Shown: positions 50,711 through 58,610 of the stretch, one piece after another
Numbering within the stretch: position 1 is the first letter of the stretch
How the letters are laid out: each line of letters starts with the position of its first letter
Assembly (NCBI RefSeq): GCF_001261915.1
Contig: NZ_CVRT01000159.1
Coordinates: forward strand, 1 to 64,000
DNA length: 64,000 nucleotides
DNA from: Halorubrum sp. SD626R
Lineage (GTDB): Archaea; Halobacteriota; Halobacteria; Halobacteriales; Haloferacaceae
Direction of reading: 5' to 3'
Made by a program: the position numbers and the translations under genes
The notes under the pieces: model-generated
The model's input: only the letters and a program-made list of their open reading frames with translations
What the model was told of the DNA's origin: nothing
Database searches by the model: none

Positions 50711-51181
50711 CTACTGCTCGTCCAATATCCGGATGCCGCGCTCCACGACTGCTTCGGTCACGAAGAGACTCGTCGCACGCTGGAGTGCTCTCATACGCAT
50801 TGCTGCCTCGTCTCTGTCGAGCAGTCCGCGGCCGTACCCGAGCGCGATGACGCCGATGGAACCACGTACCTCGATATCTGCGTCAGATGCTGCCTCTCGG
50901 GCGGCGAGGTCGTCGGTCAAGAGAACGCTGCCTCGATCTTCGGCGACCGCAATCGCCGCGCGTTCGCCGGCGTCCAGCTCGTCAGTTCCGACTTGGCCCC
51001 CATTGGCTTCGACGAGTTCGTACGAGAGGTCGACAAACTCGTCCGGAACGCCACCGGCCTCGACTTCCTTATAAACCGTCTCCGGCACGAGTAGCGTATC
51101 AAACGCCGAGAGCAGTTCGAGCGAACCGATTTCGGCGAGGTGAATGAGCGGTCCCGCGTCCGAGACAGCTGCGATCGTCAC
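50711..51181 (-). CDS. vapC: DUF3368/PIN-type toxin nuclease
   Basis: A 156-residue PIN-domain protein starting at GTG 51181, which overlaps the upstream gene stop by four bases (GTGA). The DUF3368 pattern is clear: VSDAGPLIHLAEIGSLELLSAFDTLLVPETVYKEV with the first acidic residue, ELDAGERAAIAVAEDRG with the central acidic pair, and VLLTDDLAAREAASDADIEVRGSIGVIALGYGRGLLD. Such proteins cleave RNA. The module stands beside two broken genes and a Zn-ATPase. Confidence 0.85.
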   Translation of the reverse strand: MTIAAVSDAGPLIHLAEIGSLELLSAFDTLLVPETVYKEVEAGGVPDEFVDLSYELVEANGGQVGTDELDAGERAAIAVAEDRGSVLLTDDLAAREAASDADIEVRGSIGVIALGYGRGLLDRDEAAMRMRALQRATSLFVTEAVVERGIRILDEQ

Positions 51182-51429
51182 GCGTTCAGGCCCCAGTCGA
51201 CATCTTCTTCCACGAGGTCGCGCTCTCGCTCCGCTCGCTCGACTTTCGTCCGACCGACGCCCTCGATGGCTTCCACGCGGTCGAGTTCGTCGTCGAGGTA
51301 CTGGGCGAGCACGAGGTCCTCCCACAGGTCTTCGAGACCGCGTTCAAGTGCCCGTTCGAACACCTCGGACTCTGGAAGGCCGCGGGCTTCGGCGATTTCT
51401 CGAACCCGGTCGGAAATTTCGGCGGCCAT
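51178..51429 (-). CDS. vapB: VapB-type antitoxin
   Basis: An 83-residue helical protein, start ATG 51429 (MAAEISDRVREIAEARGLPESEVFERALERGLEDLWEDLVLAQYLDDELD). The pattern is of antitoxins paired with DUF3368/PIN proteins in haloarchaea (a ribbon-helix-helix start, an acidic toxin-binding tail ending VEEDVDWGLNA). A start at ATG 51456 would add nine residues; the TATA-like element at 51454-51463 favours ATG 51429. It overlaps the toxin gene by four bases. Confidence 0.78.
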   Translation of the reverse strand: MAAEISDRVREIAEARGLPESEVFERALERGLEDLWEDLVLAQYLDDELDRVEAIEGVGRTKVERAERERDLVEEDVDWGLNA

Positions 51430-51453
51430 ACCGTGTGATTGTTCGGCAACGTT

Positions 51454-51463
51454 CATAAATCCG
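51454..51463 (-). promoter_or_regulatory. TATA element of the vapBC pair
   Basis: On the minus strand GGATTTATGA lies 25-34 bases before ATG 51429, consistent with a leaderless message. It overlaps the alternative start ATG 51456, making that start less likely. Confidence 0.4.
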
Positions 51464-51681
51464 TGTCTGCCCATCCGATGAGAATCTGACCGGGGCCTAT
51501 GTCAACTGTGGCCACAACCAGATACCCTTAGAGCCATCTTTTACCATCAAAAATGGCGGCCTCTGCACTCATAGGGCTCGTCATCGCTGGTGCCGAGGCA
51601 GCTCGGAGCGGTGCGTCGTCATCGGCCGGTGGTCCGTAGTCGGCTCGTCGTCTAAAATGAAACGGGTCGAAACGCCCGCCG

Positions 51682-52142
51682 TCAGTACCCGAGCTCCTCG
51701 TACTCCTGCGGGTCTTGGTCGGGTCCGAGACGCAGGAACTCGAGCTCGCGAACCCCCGAACGGTCCGTCCGGCGTCGACCGGGGCGACGAACCGCGGACG
51801 GCGCCCCGGCGGCAGGGGCTCTCCCGCGCGTTCGACCGCCAGCACGGCGTCGAGTGCGGTCGGGACCGGCACGCAGACGGTGTACCCGTCGGCCGCGACG
51901 CGCACGTGGGTCGCCTCCGGGTCGACGTCGACGTCCGACCGATCGAGCAGCGCCGCCACGGGGACCCCGCGCCAGACGCCGCCCCAGCGCTCGCCGCTGG
52001 CGCACAGGAACTCCTCCTCGACGCGCTCGAGGGCTCCGTCGTCGACCGCGCCACAGACCACCGTCCCGTCCGCGAGCCCGCACAGGCGCACCGCGGTCCG
52101 CGCCGCGGCCTCCGGATCGCCGCCGCGCTCGTGTCGGCTCAT
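51682..52142 (-). pseudogene. Molybdopterin-oxidoreductase-like protein with frameshift near its end
   Basis: ATG 52142 opens MSRHERGGDPEAAARTAVRLCGLADGT, followed by FLCASGERWGGVWRGVPVAALLDRSDVDVDPEATHVRVAADGYTVCVPVPTALDAVLAVERAG, which fits the small haloarchaeal sulfite-oxidase-like molybdopterin-binding family. After VAPVDAGRTVRG the frame becomes senseless (FASSSSCVS), but the alternative frame gives VRELEFLRLGPDQDPQEYEELGY and stops at 51682, the family's usual ending. The shift falls in a G5 run near 51750. Read through, the intact frame would stop at 51528. A real decay or a homopolymer sequencing error are both possible. Confidence 0.65.
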
Positions 52143-52277
52143 GACCGACCGTAGGCGGTCCCCACTTACGAATCGGCCGCACCGTTTTCGGGAACCGGGC
52201 ATCCGGGGCGATTCCCTGAGGAGCGGCGCAGCTCCGAGCGCCCCGCTCGTCGGTTCGGAAAATCGCGACGCGGCCGG

Positions 52278-52466
52278 TCACTCGCCGCCGTGACACGACC
52301 CCGCGTACGCGTTCCACCGACCGGTCCCGTTCGGGATCCGCCCCGTGTCCGTCGGGTCGAACGTCCCCGCGCACCGCGCGACCGCCTCGGCCGCGGTCGG
52401 GAGGCCGTCACCGTCCCCCTCGTCGTCGGTCTCCTCGTCCGCCGCCGACCGGATCGCTCTCGTCAA
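52278..52466 (-). CDS. Short acidic ORF without a firm start (about 62 aa)
   Basis: The frame ends ...FDPTDTGRIPNGTGRWNAYAGSCHGGE at TGA 52278 and is acidic (ADEETDDEGDGDGLPTAAEAVARCAG), as expected of a haloarchaeal protein. Going upstream it stays open to about 52556 but there is no ATG or GTG in a good position; only a TTG at 52466. It may be the 3' end of a degraded gene or a true small protein with an unusual start. Together with the two neighbouring frameshifts it suggests a decaying stretch. Confidence 0.35.
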   Translation of the reverse strand: MTRAIRSAADEETDDEGDGDGLPTAAEAVARCAGTFDPTDTGRIPNGTGRWNAYAGSCHGGE

Positions 52467-52651
52467 CGCTGCCGTCTCTGCTTCGATACTCGCCTCGCGC
52501 GCACTCGGACCCTCGGGACGGGTCGCCGCCGCCGATTCCGAGCCTGCGTCAGTCGTGTACTACGGGTGGCACGTCTCACTCGAGACGCCGGTCCTTAATA
52601 ATAGTTCATGTTCGTTTCGGGCGTCGGGAACGAGGGCGTCGCCCCCGCCGG

Positions 52652-55114
52652 TCACTCGTACGACTCGGGCTCGATCCCGGAGAGCCGCATCGCGTTGCCG
52701 GTGACGCCGAGGCTCATTCCCATGTCGCCGACGACGACCGCGACGGCGACGCTCACCAGCCCCAGCGGCACGCCGAGCGCCAGGAGGGCCTTCACGCCGA
52801 GGCTCGCCCAGACGTTCTGGCGGATGACGCCGTTGGCCGTGTGCGAGAGCGCGTAGAGGTACGGGAGCTTCGCCACGTCGTCGCCCATCAGCGCGATGTC
52901 GGCGGTCTCTAAGGCCGTGTCCGTCCCCGCGGCGCCCATCGCGACGCCGACGTCGGCCGTCGCCAGCGCGGGGGCGTCGTTGATCCCGTCGCCGACCATC
53001 GCCACCTCGCCGTACCCCGCCTGCAGCGACTCGATCGCCTCCACCTTCTCCTCGGGGAGGAGGTCGGCGCGGTAGTCGTCGACCCCGACCTGCTCGGCGA
53101 TCGCCCGCGCCGTCCCCTCGTTGTCGCCCGTCAGCATCACGACGCGCGCCACGCCGAGCTCGCGCAGGCGCTCCACCGCTCGCTTCGAGTCGGGCCGCAC
53201 CTCGTCGGCGACGGCGATCGCTCCGATCAACCCCGTGGCCGTCCCGATGAGCACGACGGTCTTCCCCTCGCGCTCCAGCGCGGCGAGGGCTCCCTCCGGG
53301 AGTTCGCCGGAGGCGGCGTCGGTAGGCTCCGGATCCTCTCCGGCGACGACCCCGCCGTCGGTCTCGGCGCGGGCCCGCGACAGGTCGAAGCCGAGCTCCT
53401 CGAACAGCGCGGGCTTCCCGGCGTAGTACGTTTCGCCGTCGATCTCGGCGCGGATTCCCCTCCCGGTCAGGCTCTCGAATCCCGTCGGTTCCGCGAGGTC
53501 CTCCGCTCCCGCCGCCTCGGCGCGGTCGAGGATAGCGGCGGCGATGGGGTGTTCGCTCCGCCGCTCCAGCGCCGCGGCGCGCCGCAGCAGCGTCGCCTCG
53601 TCGGCGTCGCCCAGCGGGATCAGATCGGTGACGGCGAGTTCGCCCCTCGTGAGCGTCCCGGTCTTGTCGAGCGCGACGGCGTCGACGTCGCCCATCGCCT
53701 CCAGGTGGTTGCCGCCCTTGATCAGCACGCCGTTCTTGGCCGCGCTGGTGATCCCCGAGACGACCGAGACGGGCGTCGAGATGACGAACGCGCAGGGGCA
53801 CGCGATCACCAGCAGCGTGAGCCCGCGGACGAACCACGTGCCCCAGTCCGCGGCGAAGACGAACGGGTATCCGGCCATCTCGACCGCGATCGGCTCCGCG
53901 ATGAGAAGCGGCGGCAGCACGGCCGTCAGGATCGCGAGGGCGACCACGACCGGCGTGTAGTACCCCGCGAAGCGGTCGACGAACCGCTCCGTCTCGGTCT
54001 TCTCGGCCTGTGCGCCCTGCACCAGCTCGATGATCCGCGAGAGGGTGGAGTCGCCCGCGGTCGAGGTCACCTCGATCTCGAGGTAGCCCTCCTCGTTGAT
54101 CGACCCGGCGAACGCCTCGTCGCCGATCGCCTTGTCGACCGGGACGCTCTCGCCGGTGATCGGGGACTCGTCGACCGCGCTCTCGCCCTCGACGACGGTC
54201 CCGTCGAGCGGCACCTTCTCGCCCGGCCGGACGACCACGGTCTCGCCGACGGCGACGTCGTCGGTCGGGACGGTCGCCTCGCCTCCCTCCCGCTTGACCG
54301 TCGCCTCGTCCGGCGACAGCTCCATCAGCTCGCGCAGCGAGTCGCGGGCGCGGTCCATCGCGTAGTCCTCCAACAGCTCGGCGACGCTGAAGAGGACCGC
54401 GAGCGTGGCTGCCTCGACGAAGTAGCCGATCCCCGTCGCCGCGACGATCGCCGTCCCCATCAGCAGGTCGATGTCGAGGCTCCGGTTGCGCGCCGAGTAG
54501 TACCCCCCGCGGATGACGGGGATTCCGCTGGCCGCGACGGCGCCGACGAACAGCGCGTCCGCGAGCGTGAGCGGGACGCTCAGCACGCTCGCGACGACGG
54601 GATTGCTCCCGGTCAGCGCGAACTCGAACAGGAGCCCGGCGACCACGAGAATCGCGCCCAGCCACGTCTTCCTCGCGCGCGGCGTCGTCCAGACCTCGGC
54701 GGGGGGCGCGACGGCGACGCCGCCGGCCCCTCCCTCCGCGGTCCCGCCGCCCTCGCCGCCGGTGCCGCCCGCCGGTCCCTCGCCCGCCGACCGCCCGCCC
54801 GTGACCTCGTAGCCGGCGCCCTCGATCGCGGCGACCACGTCGCTCTCGGCCGCGCGGTCCGGGTCGTACGTGACCGTCGCCGTCCCGGCCGTCGGACTGA
54901 GTGCGATCTCGGTCACGCCGTCGACGCGCCCGAGCGCGCTCTCGACTTTCCCGGCACAGGAGGGGCAGTCCATCTCGGGGACCGCGAGGCCGGCCGTCAG
55001 CTCGCGTCCGCCGTCCGCTCCGTCGGCGTCGCGTTCGCCGCCGGCGGTCTCGCCCGCGTCGCTTCCGGCCCCGCCGCCGTCGGGCCCGCCACGTCCGTCC
55101 GACTCGTCGCTCAT
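52652..55114 (-). CDS. Heavy-metal P1B-type ATPase (Zn/Cd/Pb-like)
   Basis: An 820-residue efflux pump. N-terminal HMA domain with the metal site C50-P-S-C53 (GLAVPEMDCPSCAGKVESALG); eight predicted helices; CPC motif in LLVIACPCAFVISTP; DKTGTLTRGE phosphorylation site near residue 480; SEHPIAAAIL; and GDGINDAPALA. The CPC and the following SAAKNGVLIKGGNHLEAMGD, plus GVKALLALGVPLG and GDMGMSL in the last helices, fit the ZntA/CadA group more than CopA. The first 40 residues are a Gly/Asp tail. A Bat-like regulator lies 75 bases upstream, on the same strand. Confidence 0.9.
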   Translation of the reverse strand: MSDESDGRGGPDGGGAGSDAGETAGGERDADGADGGRELTAGLAVPEMDCPSCAGKVESALGRVDGVTEIALSPTAGTATVTYDPDRAAESDVVAAIEGAGYEVTGGRSAGEGPAGGTGGEGGGTAEGGAGGVAVAPPAEVWTTPRARKTWLGAILVVAGLLFEFALTGSNPVVASVLSVPLTLADALFVGAVAASGIPVIRGGYYSARNRSLDIDLLMGTAIVAATGIGYFVEAATLAVLFSVAELLEDYAMDRARDSLRELMELSPDEATVKREGGEATVPTDDVAVGETVVVRPGEKVPLDGTVVEGESAVDESPITGESVPVDKAIGDEAFAGSINEEGYLEIEVTSTAGDSTLSRIIELVQGAQAEKTETERFVDRFAGYYTPVVVALAILTAVLPPLLIAEPIAVEMAGYPFVFAADWGTWFVRGLTLLVIACPCAFVISTPVSVVSGITSAAKNGVLIKGGNHLEAMGDVDAVALDKTGTLTRGELAVTDLIPLGDADEATLLRRAAALERRSEHPIAAAILDRAEAAGAEDLAEPTGFESLTGRGIRAEIDGETYYAGKPALFEELGFDLSRARAETDGGVVAGEDPEPTDAASGELPEGALAALEREGKTVVLIGTATGLIGAIAVADEVRPDSKRAVERLRELGVARVVMLTGDNEGTARAIAEQVGVDDYRADLLPEEKVEAIESLQAGYGEVAMVGDGINDAPALATADVGVAMGAAGTDTALETADIALMGDDVAKLPYLYALSHTANGVIRQNVWASLGVKALLALGVPLGLVSVAVAVVVGDMGMSLGVTGNAMRLSGIEPESYE

Positions 55115-55189
55115 TACCTCGAACGAGGGGCCTCACGTCGATAAGCCTTGGTTGGAAATATCCAACTCTCGCGAGACGCCTCGGTCCGG

Positions 55190-55945
55190 CTACTCGAACG
55201 ACGCCGGCGCGGGGTCGCCAGCGACCGATCGGCCGACGTGCGACTTCGCCAGCCGCTCCTCGGCCCGGCGGAGGCGGTAGGTGAGCGTCGACCGCGGCAC
55301 GTCGAGGTGGTCGGCGAGCTCGCCGGCGTCGACCGCCCGCGGAGACTCGTAGTAGCCGTGTTCGACCGCGGCCCGGAGCGCGGCCTCCTGTTCGGGGGAG
55401 AGTCCGACGCCGTCCGCGTCGGCCCGCCTCTCGTCGCCCGCGGCGGCGTTCGCGGTCCTGAGCAGCTCCGTGCGGGCGGCGTCGCCGACGGCGTCCCGGA
55501 GGGCGTCGAAGAAGGCGCCCACGTCGCCCTCCCCGGAGTGGATGAGCCGCCAGGTGTAGTGGCGCCCCTCGTGGCGGGTCTCGAACAGCACGCCGTCGCC
55601 GAGGTGGTCGCGGGCGATGTGCGGGACGGACGCGCAGACGGGGGTCGGCTCCCAGTCGGTGTACAGCACGAGGGTGTCGCCGTCGCGGTCGAGGACGCGG
55701 GTGGTCTGCGTCGCGCCGCAGTCCTCGGTCGCGAGGCAGTCGGCGTAGTAGTCGCCGTCGGTGAACGCGGCCTCGACGGCCGCGAGCGCTTCCGAGGTCC
55801 CGGTCGCGTGGTCGACGCGCCAGAGGTGGTCGTCGGTGGCGTGGAGCGACAGCGACCGCACCCGCGTCCCCGGGTGGCTCGCGAGCGCGTCGGCCACCCG
55901 ATTGCGCCCCGGCTCGTACTCCAGGGCGAAGACGAGTTCGCGCAT
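55190..55945 (-). CDS. HTH_10 (Bat-like) transcriptional regulator
   Basis: A 251-residue regulator of the haloarchaeal bacterio-opsin-activator class, start ATG 55945 (MRELVFALEYEPGRN). The N-terminal sensor part has DYYADCLATEDCGATQT with two cysteines six apart and a further cysteine at VCASVPH, suggesting metal or redox sensing. The C-terminal helix-turn-helix reads LSPEQEAALRAAVEHGYYESPRAVDAGELADHLDVPRSTLTYRLRRAEERLA. Its position directly upstream of the metal ATPase suggests it controls that pump. The longer frame upstream is not conserved-looking. Confidence 0.85.
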   Translation of the reverse strand: MRELVFALEYEPGRNRVADALASHPGTRVRSLSLHATDDHLWRVDHATGTSEALAAVEAAFTDGDYYADCLATEDCGATQTTRVLDRDGDTLVLYTDWEPTPVCASVPHIARDHLGDGVLFETRHEGRHYTWRLIHSGEGDVGAFFDALRDAVGDAARTELLRTANAAAGDERRADADGVGLSPEQEAALRAAVEHGYYESPRAVDAGELADHLDVPRSTLTYRLRRAEERLAKSHVGRSVAGDPAPASFE

Positions 55946-56150
55946 GGGGGCCGCTAGGCGACGGACCGACATAACCGGTGGCCTCGGCGCGTCGCGACCG
56001 CGCCGTCGACGCCGTCCGAGCCGGTTTCGAGGTTTCGAGCCCGTTACGGGCGACCCGCCTCGTCGCGGTCGGATCTGTGGGCACCGTGCTCGCGACATCT
56101 GCTCCGAACACGGATTTGTTATACCGAAATGCGATTTACCTGTCGGGGCT

Positions 56151-56164
56151 CCGAACGTGTTCGG
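56151..56164. promoter_or_regulatory. Inverted repeat upstream of the radical-SAM partner gene
   Basis: CCGAAC at 56151-56156 and GTTCGG at 56159-56164 are exact reverse complements around GT, 63 bases before ATG 56227. A half-site-like CCGAACACGG lies at 56104-56113. The core CGAAC-N2-GTTCG equals that of the dyad at 35711-35728. A regulator could bind here for either the divergent Bat-like gene or the radical-SAM couple. Confidence 0.45.
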
Positions 56165-56226
56165 TCGGATTTCGCCCCCGTGAGAACGCGCGAAACCGGG
56201 TTCGGTGGGTCGGTCCTACGCGTCGT

Positions 56227-56658
56227 ATGGTCGAGAAGACGGACCGAACCGCCGGACCGGGCGGCCCGCGGTCGGCGGACGGGCGACGCTTCGAGGTGTT
56301 CGTCAGGGAGGCGGAGGCCGACCCGCTCCGCCACGTGGGTACCGTCGCGGCGCCGACGCCCGACGCGGCACACGAGGAGGCGAGCGAGCTCTTCGCCCGG
56401 TACGCCCGAGACGTGTGGGTCTGTCCCGCCGAGGAGACGCACCGCTACTCCGCCGAGTCGCTGGCGGGCGACGACCGCGAGTCCGGCGACTCGGCCGCCG
56501 CGGGCGGCGACGCGTCCCCGGGCGGCGACGCCGAGCCGCGCGTGTACGAGGAGACGGAGGGCACCCCGACCGTCGCCTGCGGCGGCGCGCCGGTCGAGGA
56601 CGGGGAGCCGGAGTCGACCGATCGCGACGACGCTCCCGCTCCGGAGGACGACCGATGA
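56227..56658 (+). CDS. Htur_1727-type radical-SAM partner protein
   Basis: A 143-residue acidic protein starting at ATG 56227 (MVEKTDRTAGPGG). The folded part, about 20-78, reads RRFEVFVREAEADPLRHVGTVAAPTPDAAHEEASELFARYARDVWVCPAEETHRYSAESLA; the rest is an acidic Gly/Ala tail ending in CGGAPVEDGEPESTD. The fold matches proteins that databases call Htur_1727 family rSAM-partnered candidate RiPP. Its size and the RYARDVWVCPAEE motif also resemble small PaaB-like subunits, so a structural subunit is possible. Its stop overlaps the radical-SAM start by four bases (ATGA). Confidence 0.75.
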   Translation: MVEKTDRTAGPGGPRSADGRRFEVFVREAEADPLRHVGTVAAPTPDAAHEEASELFARYARDVWVCPAEETHRYSAESLAGDDRESGDSAAAGGDASPGGDAEPRVYEETEGTPTVACGGAPVEDGEPESTDRDDAPAPEDDR

Positions 56659-57878
56659 TCTCCGTCAGCAAGCTCCTCTGCGGGCTCGACGCCGAGAGCG
56701 ACGGGCTCCGGTACGACGCCGCCGAAGACTCGAAGAAGCCGCAGATCACGGAGGACAAACAGCGGCGTCCGGTCGTCGTCTGGAACGCGACGAAGCGGTG
56801 TAATCTCTACTGCGAGCACTGCTACGCCGCGGCCGACGAGGAGGGCGCGCCGAACGAGCTGTCGACCGCGGAGGGGAAGGCGCTCATCGACGATCTCGCC
56901 GAGTTCGGCGTCCCGGTGCTGCTCTTCTCCGGCGGGGAGCCGCTTGTCCGCGAGGACCTCGCGGAGCTCGTCGCCTACGCCGACGACGCCGGGATCCGGC
57001 CGGTGCTCTCGACGAACGGGACGCTCCTCACCCGCGAGCGCGCCCGAGAACTGAAGTCGGCCGGGCTCAAGTACGCCGGCGTCTCGGTGGACGGGCTCCC
57101 CGACCGCAACGATCGGATCCGCGGGGAGGAGGGCGCCTTCGGCGCCGCGGTCCGAGGGATCGAGGCGTGTCTCGACGTCGGGCTCAAGACCGGGCTCCGC
57201 TACACGATCACCGAGCACAACGTCGGCGACCTGGCTGGCGTCGTCGACCTCCTCGTCGACGTCGGCGTCGACCGCTTCTGCTTCTACCACCTCGACTACG
57301 GCGGGCGCGGCGCCGAGATCGCCGACGTGGACCTGAGCCCCGAGGCGACCCGGAAGGCGGTCACGGACCTCTGTGACCTCACCCGCGAGTACCACGAGCG
57401 CGGCGAGGAGATCGAGACGCTGCTCGTCGGCAACTACGCCGACGCCGGCCACCTCGTCGAGTACGCGGACCGCGAGATGGGGACCGACCGCGCTCGCCTC
57501 ATCTACCGCTACCTCGAACGCAACGGCGGCGACCCGACCGGCGAGCGCGTCGCCGACGTCGACCCCGTCGGCAACGTCCACCTCACGCAGTTCTGGCAGG
57601 GGTACTCGCTCGGCAACGTCCGCGACCGCTCGTTCGGCGCGATCTGGTCGGACGAGTCGAACCCGCTCCTCGCCGGACTCCGGGACCGCGAGGACCGGCT
57701 CACCGGGCGGTGCGCCGACTGCGCGTACAAGTCGATCTGCCGGGGCGGCTCGCGGCTCCGCGCTCTCTCGGCGCACGGTGACCCGTTCGCGCCCGACCCG
57801 AAGTGCTACCTCACGGAGGCGGAACGCGACGGCGCGGAGGCGCTGCGCCGGATCGACGGCGGGTCCGCGGCGGACTGA
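56655..57878 (+). CDS. Radical SAM/SPASM enzyme, AhbC/AhbD/NirJ-like
   Basis: A 407-residue enzyme. SAM cluster C49xxxC53xxC56 (NATKRCNLYCEHCYAAA), FSGGEPL, and a C-terminal SPASM cluster CADCAYKSICRGGSR...DPKCYL. The stretch DPVGNVHLTQFWQGYSLGNVRDRSFGAIWSDE closely resembles haem/haem d1 enzymes NirJ, AhbC and AhbD, which read G-x-VHxxxFW and LGNVR. It begins MISVSKLLCGLDAESDGLRYD, a haloarchaeal start. An alternative-haem step (Fe-coproporphyrin or haem formation) is more likely than peptide maturation. Start ATG 56655 overlaps its partner gene. Confidence 0.85.
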   Translation: MISVSKLLCGLDAESDGLRYDAAEDSKKPQITEDKQRRPVVVWNATKRCNLYCEHCYAAADEEGAPNELSTAEGKALIDDLAEFGVPVLLFSGGEPLVREDLAELVAYADDAGIRPVLSTNGTLLTRERARELKSAGLKYAGVSVDGLPDRNDRIRGEEGAFGAAVRGIEACLDVGLKTGLRYTITEHNVGDLAGVVDLLVDVGVDRFCFYHLDYGGRGAEIADVDLSPEATRKAVTDLCDLTREYHERGEEIETLLVGNYADAGHLVEYADREMGTDRARLIYRYLERNGGDPTGERVADVDPVGNVHLTQFWQGYSLGNVRDRSFGAIWSDESNPLLAGLRDREDRLTGRCADCAYKSICRGGSRLRALSAHGDPFAPDPKCYLTEAERDGAEALRRIDGGSAAD

Positions 57879-57884
57879 GCCGAC

Positions 57885-58496
57885 TTACTCGTCGACGCCT
57901 TCGAACACGTCCGTCACGAGCTTCGCCTGCGCGCCCCGGAGCCGCTGTGAGAGCGCCGACTTGCTGATCGACAGCTCGGCGGCGAGGTCGCCGAGCGAGA
58001 CGTCGGCGCCGTCGTCGAAGTAGCCCCGGACCACCGCGAGCTCCATCCCCTCCCGCTGTTTCGGGGTGAGCGCCGAGAGGTTCACGGTCGCCTGCTCGGT
58101 CGACTCGGGCCCCGAGACCACGGCGAGCCGGACCAGCCGCACGCGGTCGAGCGCCTCCCTAAGTGCCGCGACGACCTCGCGGACGGCGTCGCGGTCGTCG
58201 ACGTACGACGTGACGAGCACCGTCCCTTCGTCGACCCGTCGCACGTGCGGGACGTATCCGAACTCCTGGAAGACGCGACAGAGGCAGTCGTCCGTGACCT
58301 CGCCGCGGTCGCGGCGGATCCCCTCCGCGCCCTCGGGGCGGACCTCCACGGTGCACTCGTCGCCGACCGCGTTGACGGTGACGTCGGCCGCGCTCTCCGC
58401 CTGCGAGACGATCGGGCAGTCCCACTCGTCGGCCGGGTCGACTTCGAGGTCGACGCGGAGCTGTCGTTCGCCGTCGTCGCCGGCGGCTTCGACCAT
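57885..58496 (-). CDS. HTH_10 (Bat-like) transcriptional regulator
   Basis: A 203-residue regulator, start ATG 58496 (MVEAAGDDGERQLRVDLEVDPADEWDCPIV). The N-terminal domain has several cysteines (WDCPI, GDECTVE, TDDCLCRVF) that may sense haem, oxygen or redox state. The C-terminal HTH is LTPKQREGMELAVVRGYFDDGADVSLGDLAAELSISKSALSQRLRGAQAKL. It is convergent with the radical-SAM gene, six bases between stops, and may control it. A paralogue of the regulator at 55190-55945, with a different sensor part. Confidence 0.85.
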   Translation of the reverse strand: MVEAAGDDGERQLRVDLEVDPADEWDCPIVSQAESAADVTVNAVGDECTVEVRPEGAEGIRRDRGEVTDDCLCRVFQEFGYVPHVRRVDEGTVLVTSYVDDRDAVREVVAALREALDRVRLVRLAVVSGPESTEQATVNLSALTPKQREGMELAVVRGYFDDGADVSLGDLAAELSISKSALSQRLRGAQAKLVTDVFEGVDE

Positions 58497-58610
58497 ACGT
58501 CCGATCGGCGAGCATCGGCTTTAGGCGTTCGGCGCGTCCTCACGGATCGAAAAATCGGGGTCTGGCGGCGGGGCCGAGGAACCGGGACCGCTCTGAGCCG
58601 GGACGCGAGC

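Noticed and set aside
52560..56111. 1183-residue minus-strand open frame over the P-type ATPase
   Set aside because: High GC leaves a stop-free alternative frame; the composition is Arg/Gly-rich and the true ATPase frame has all catalytic motifs.
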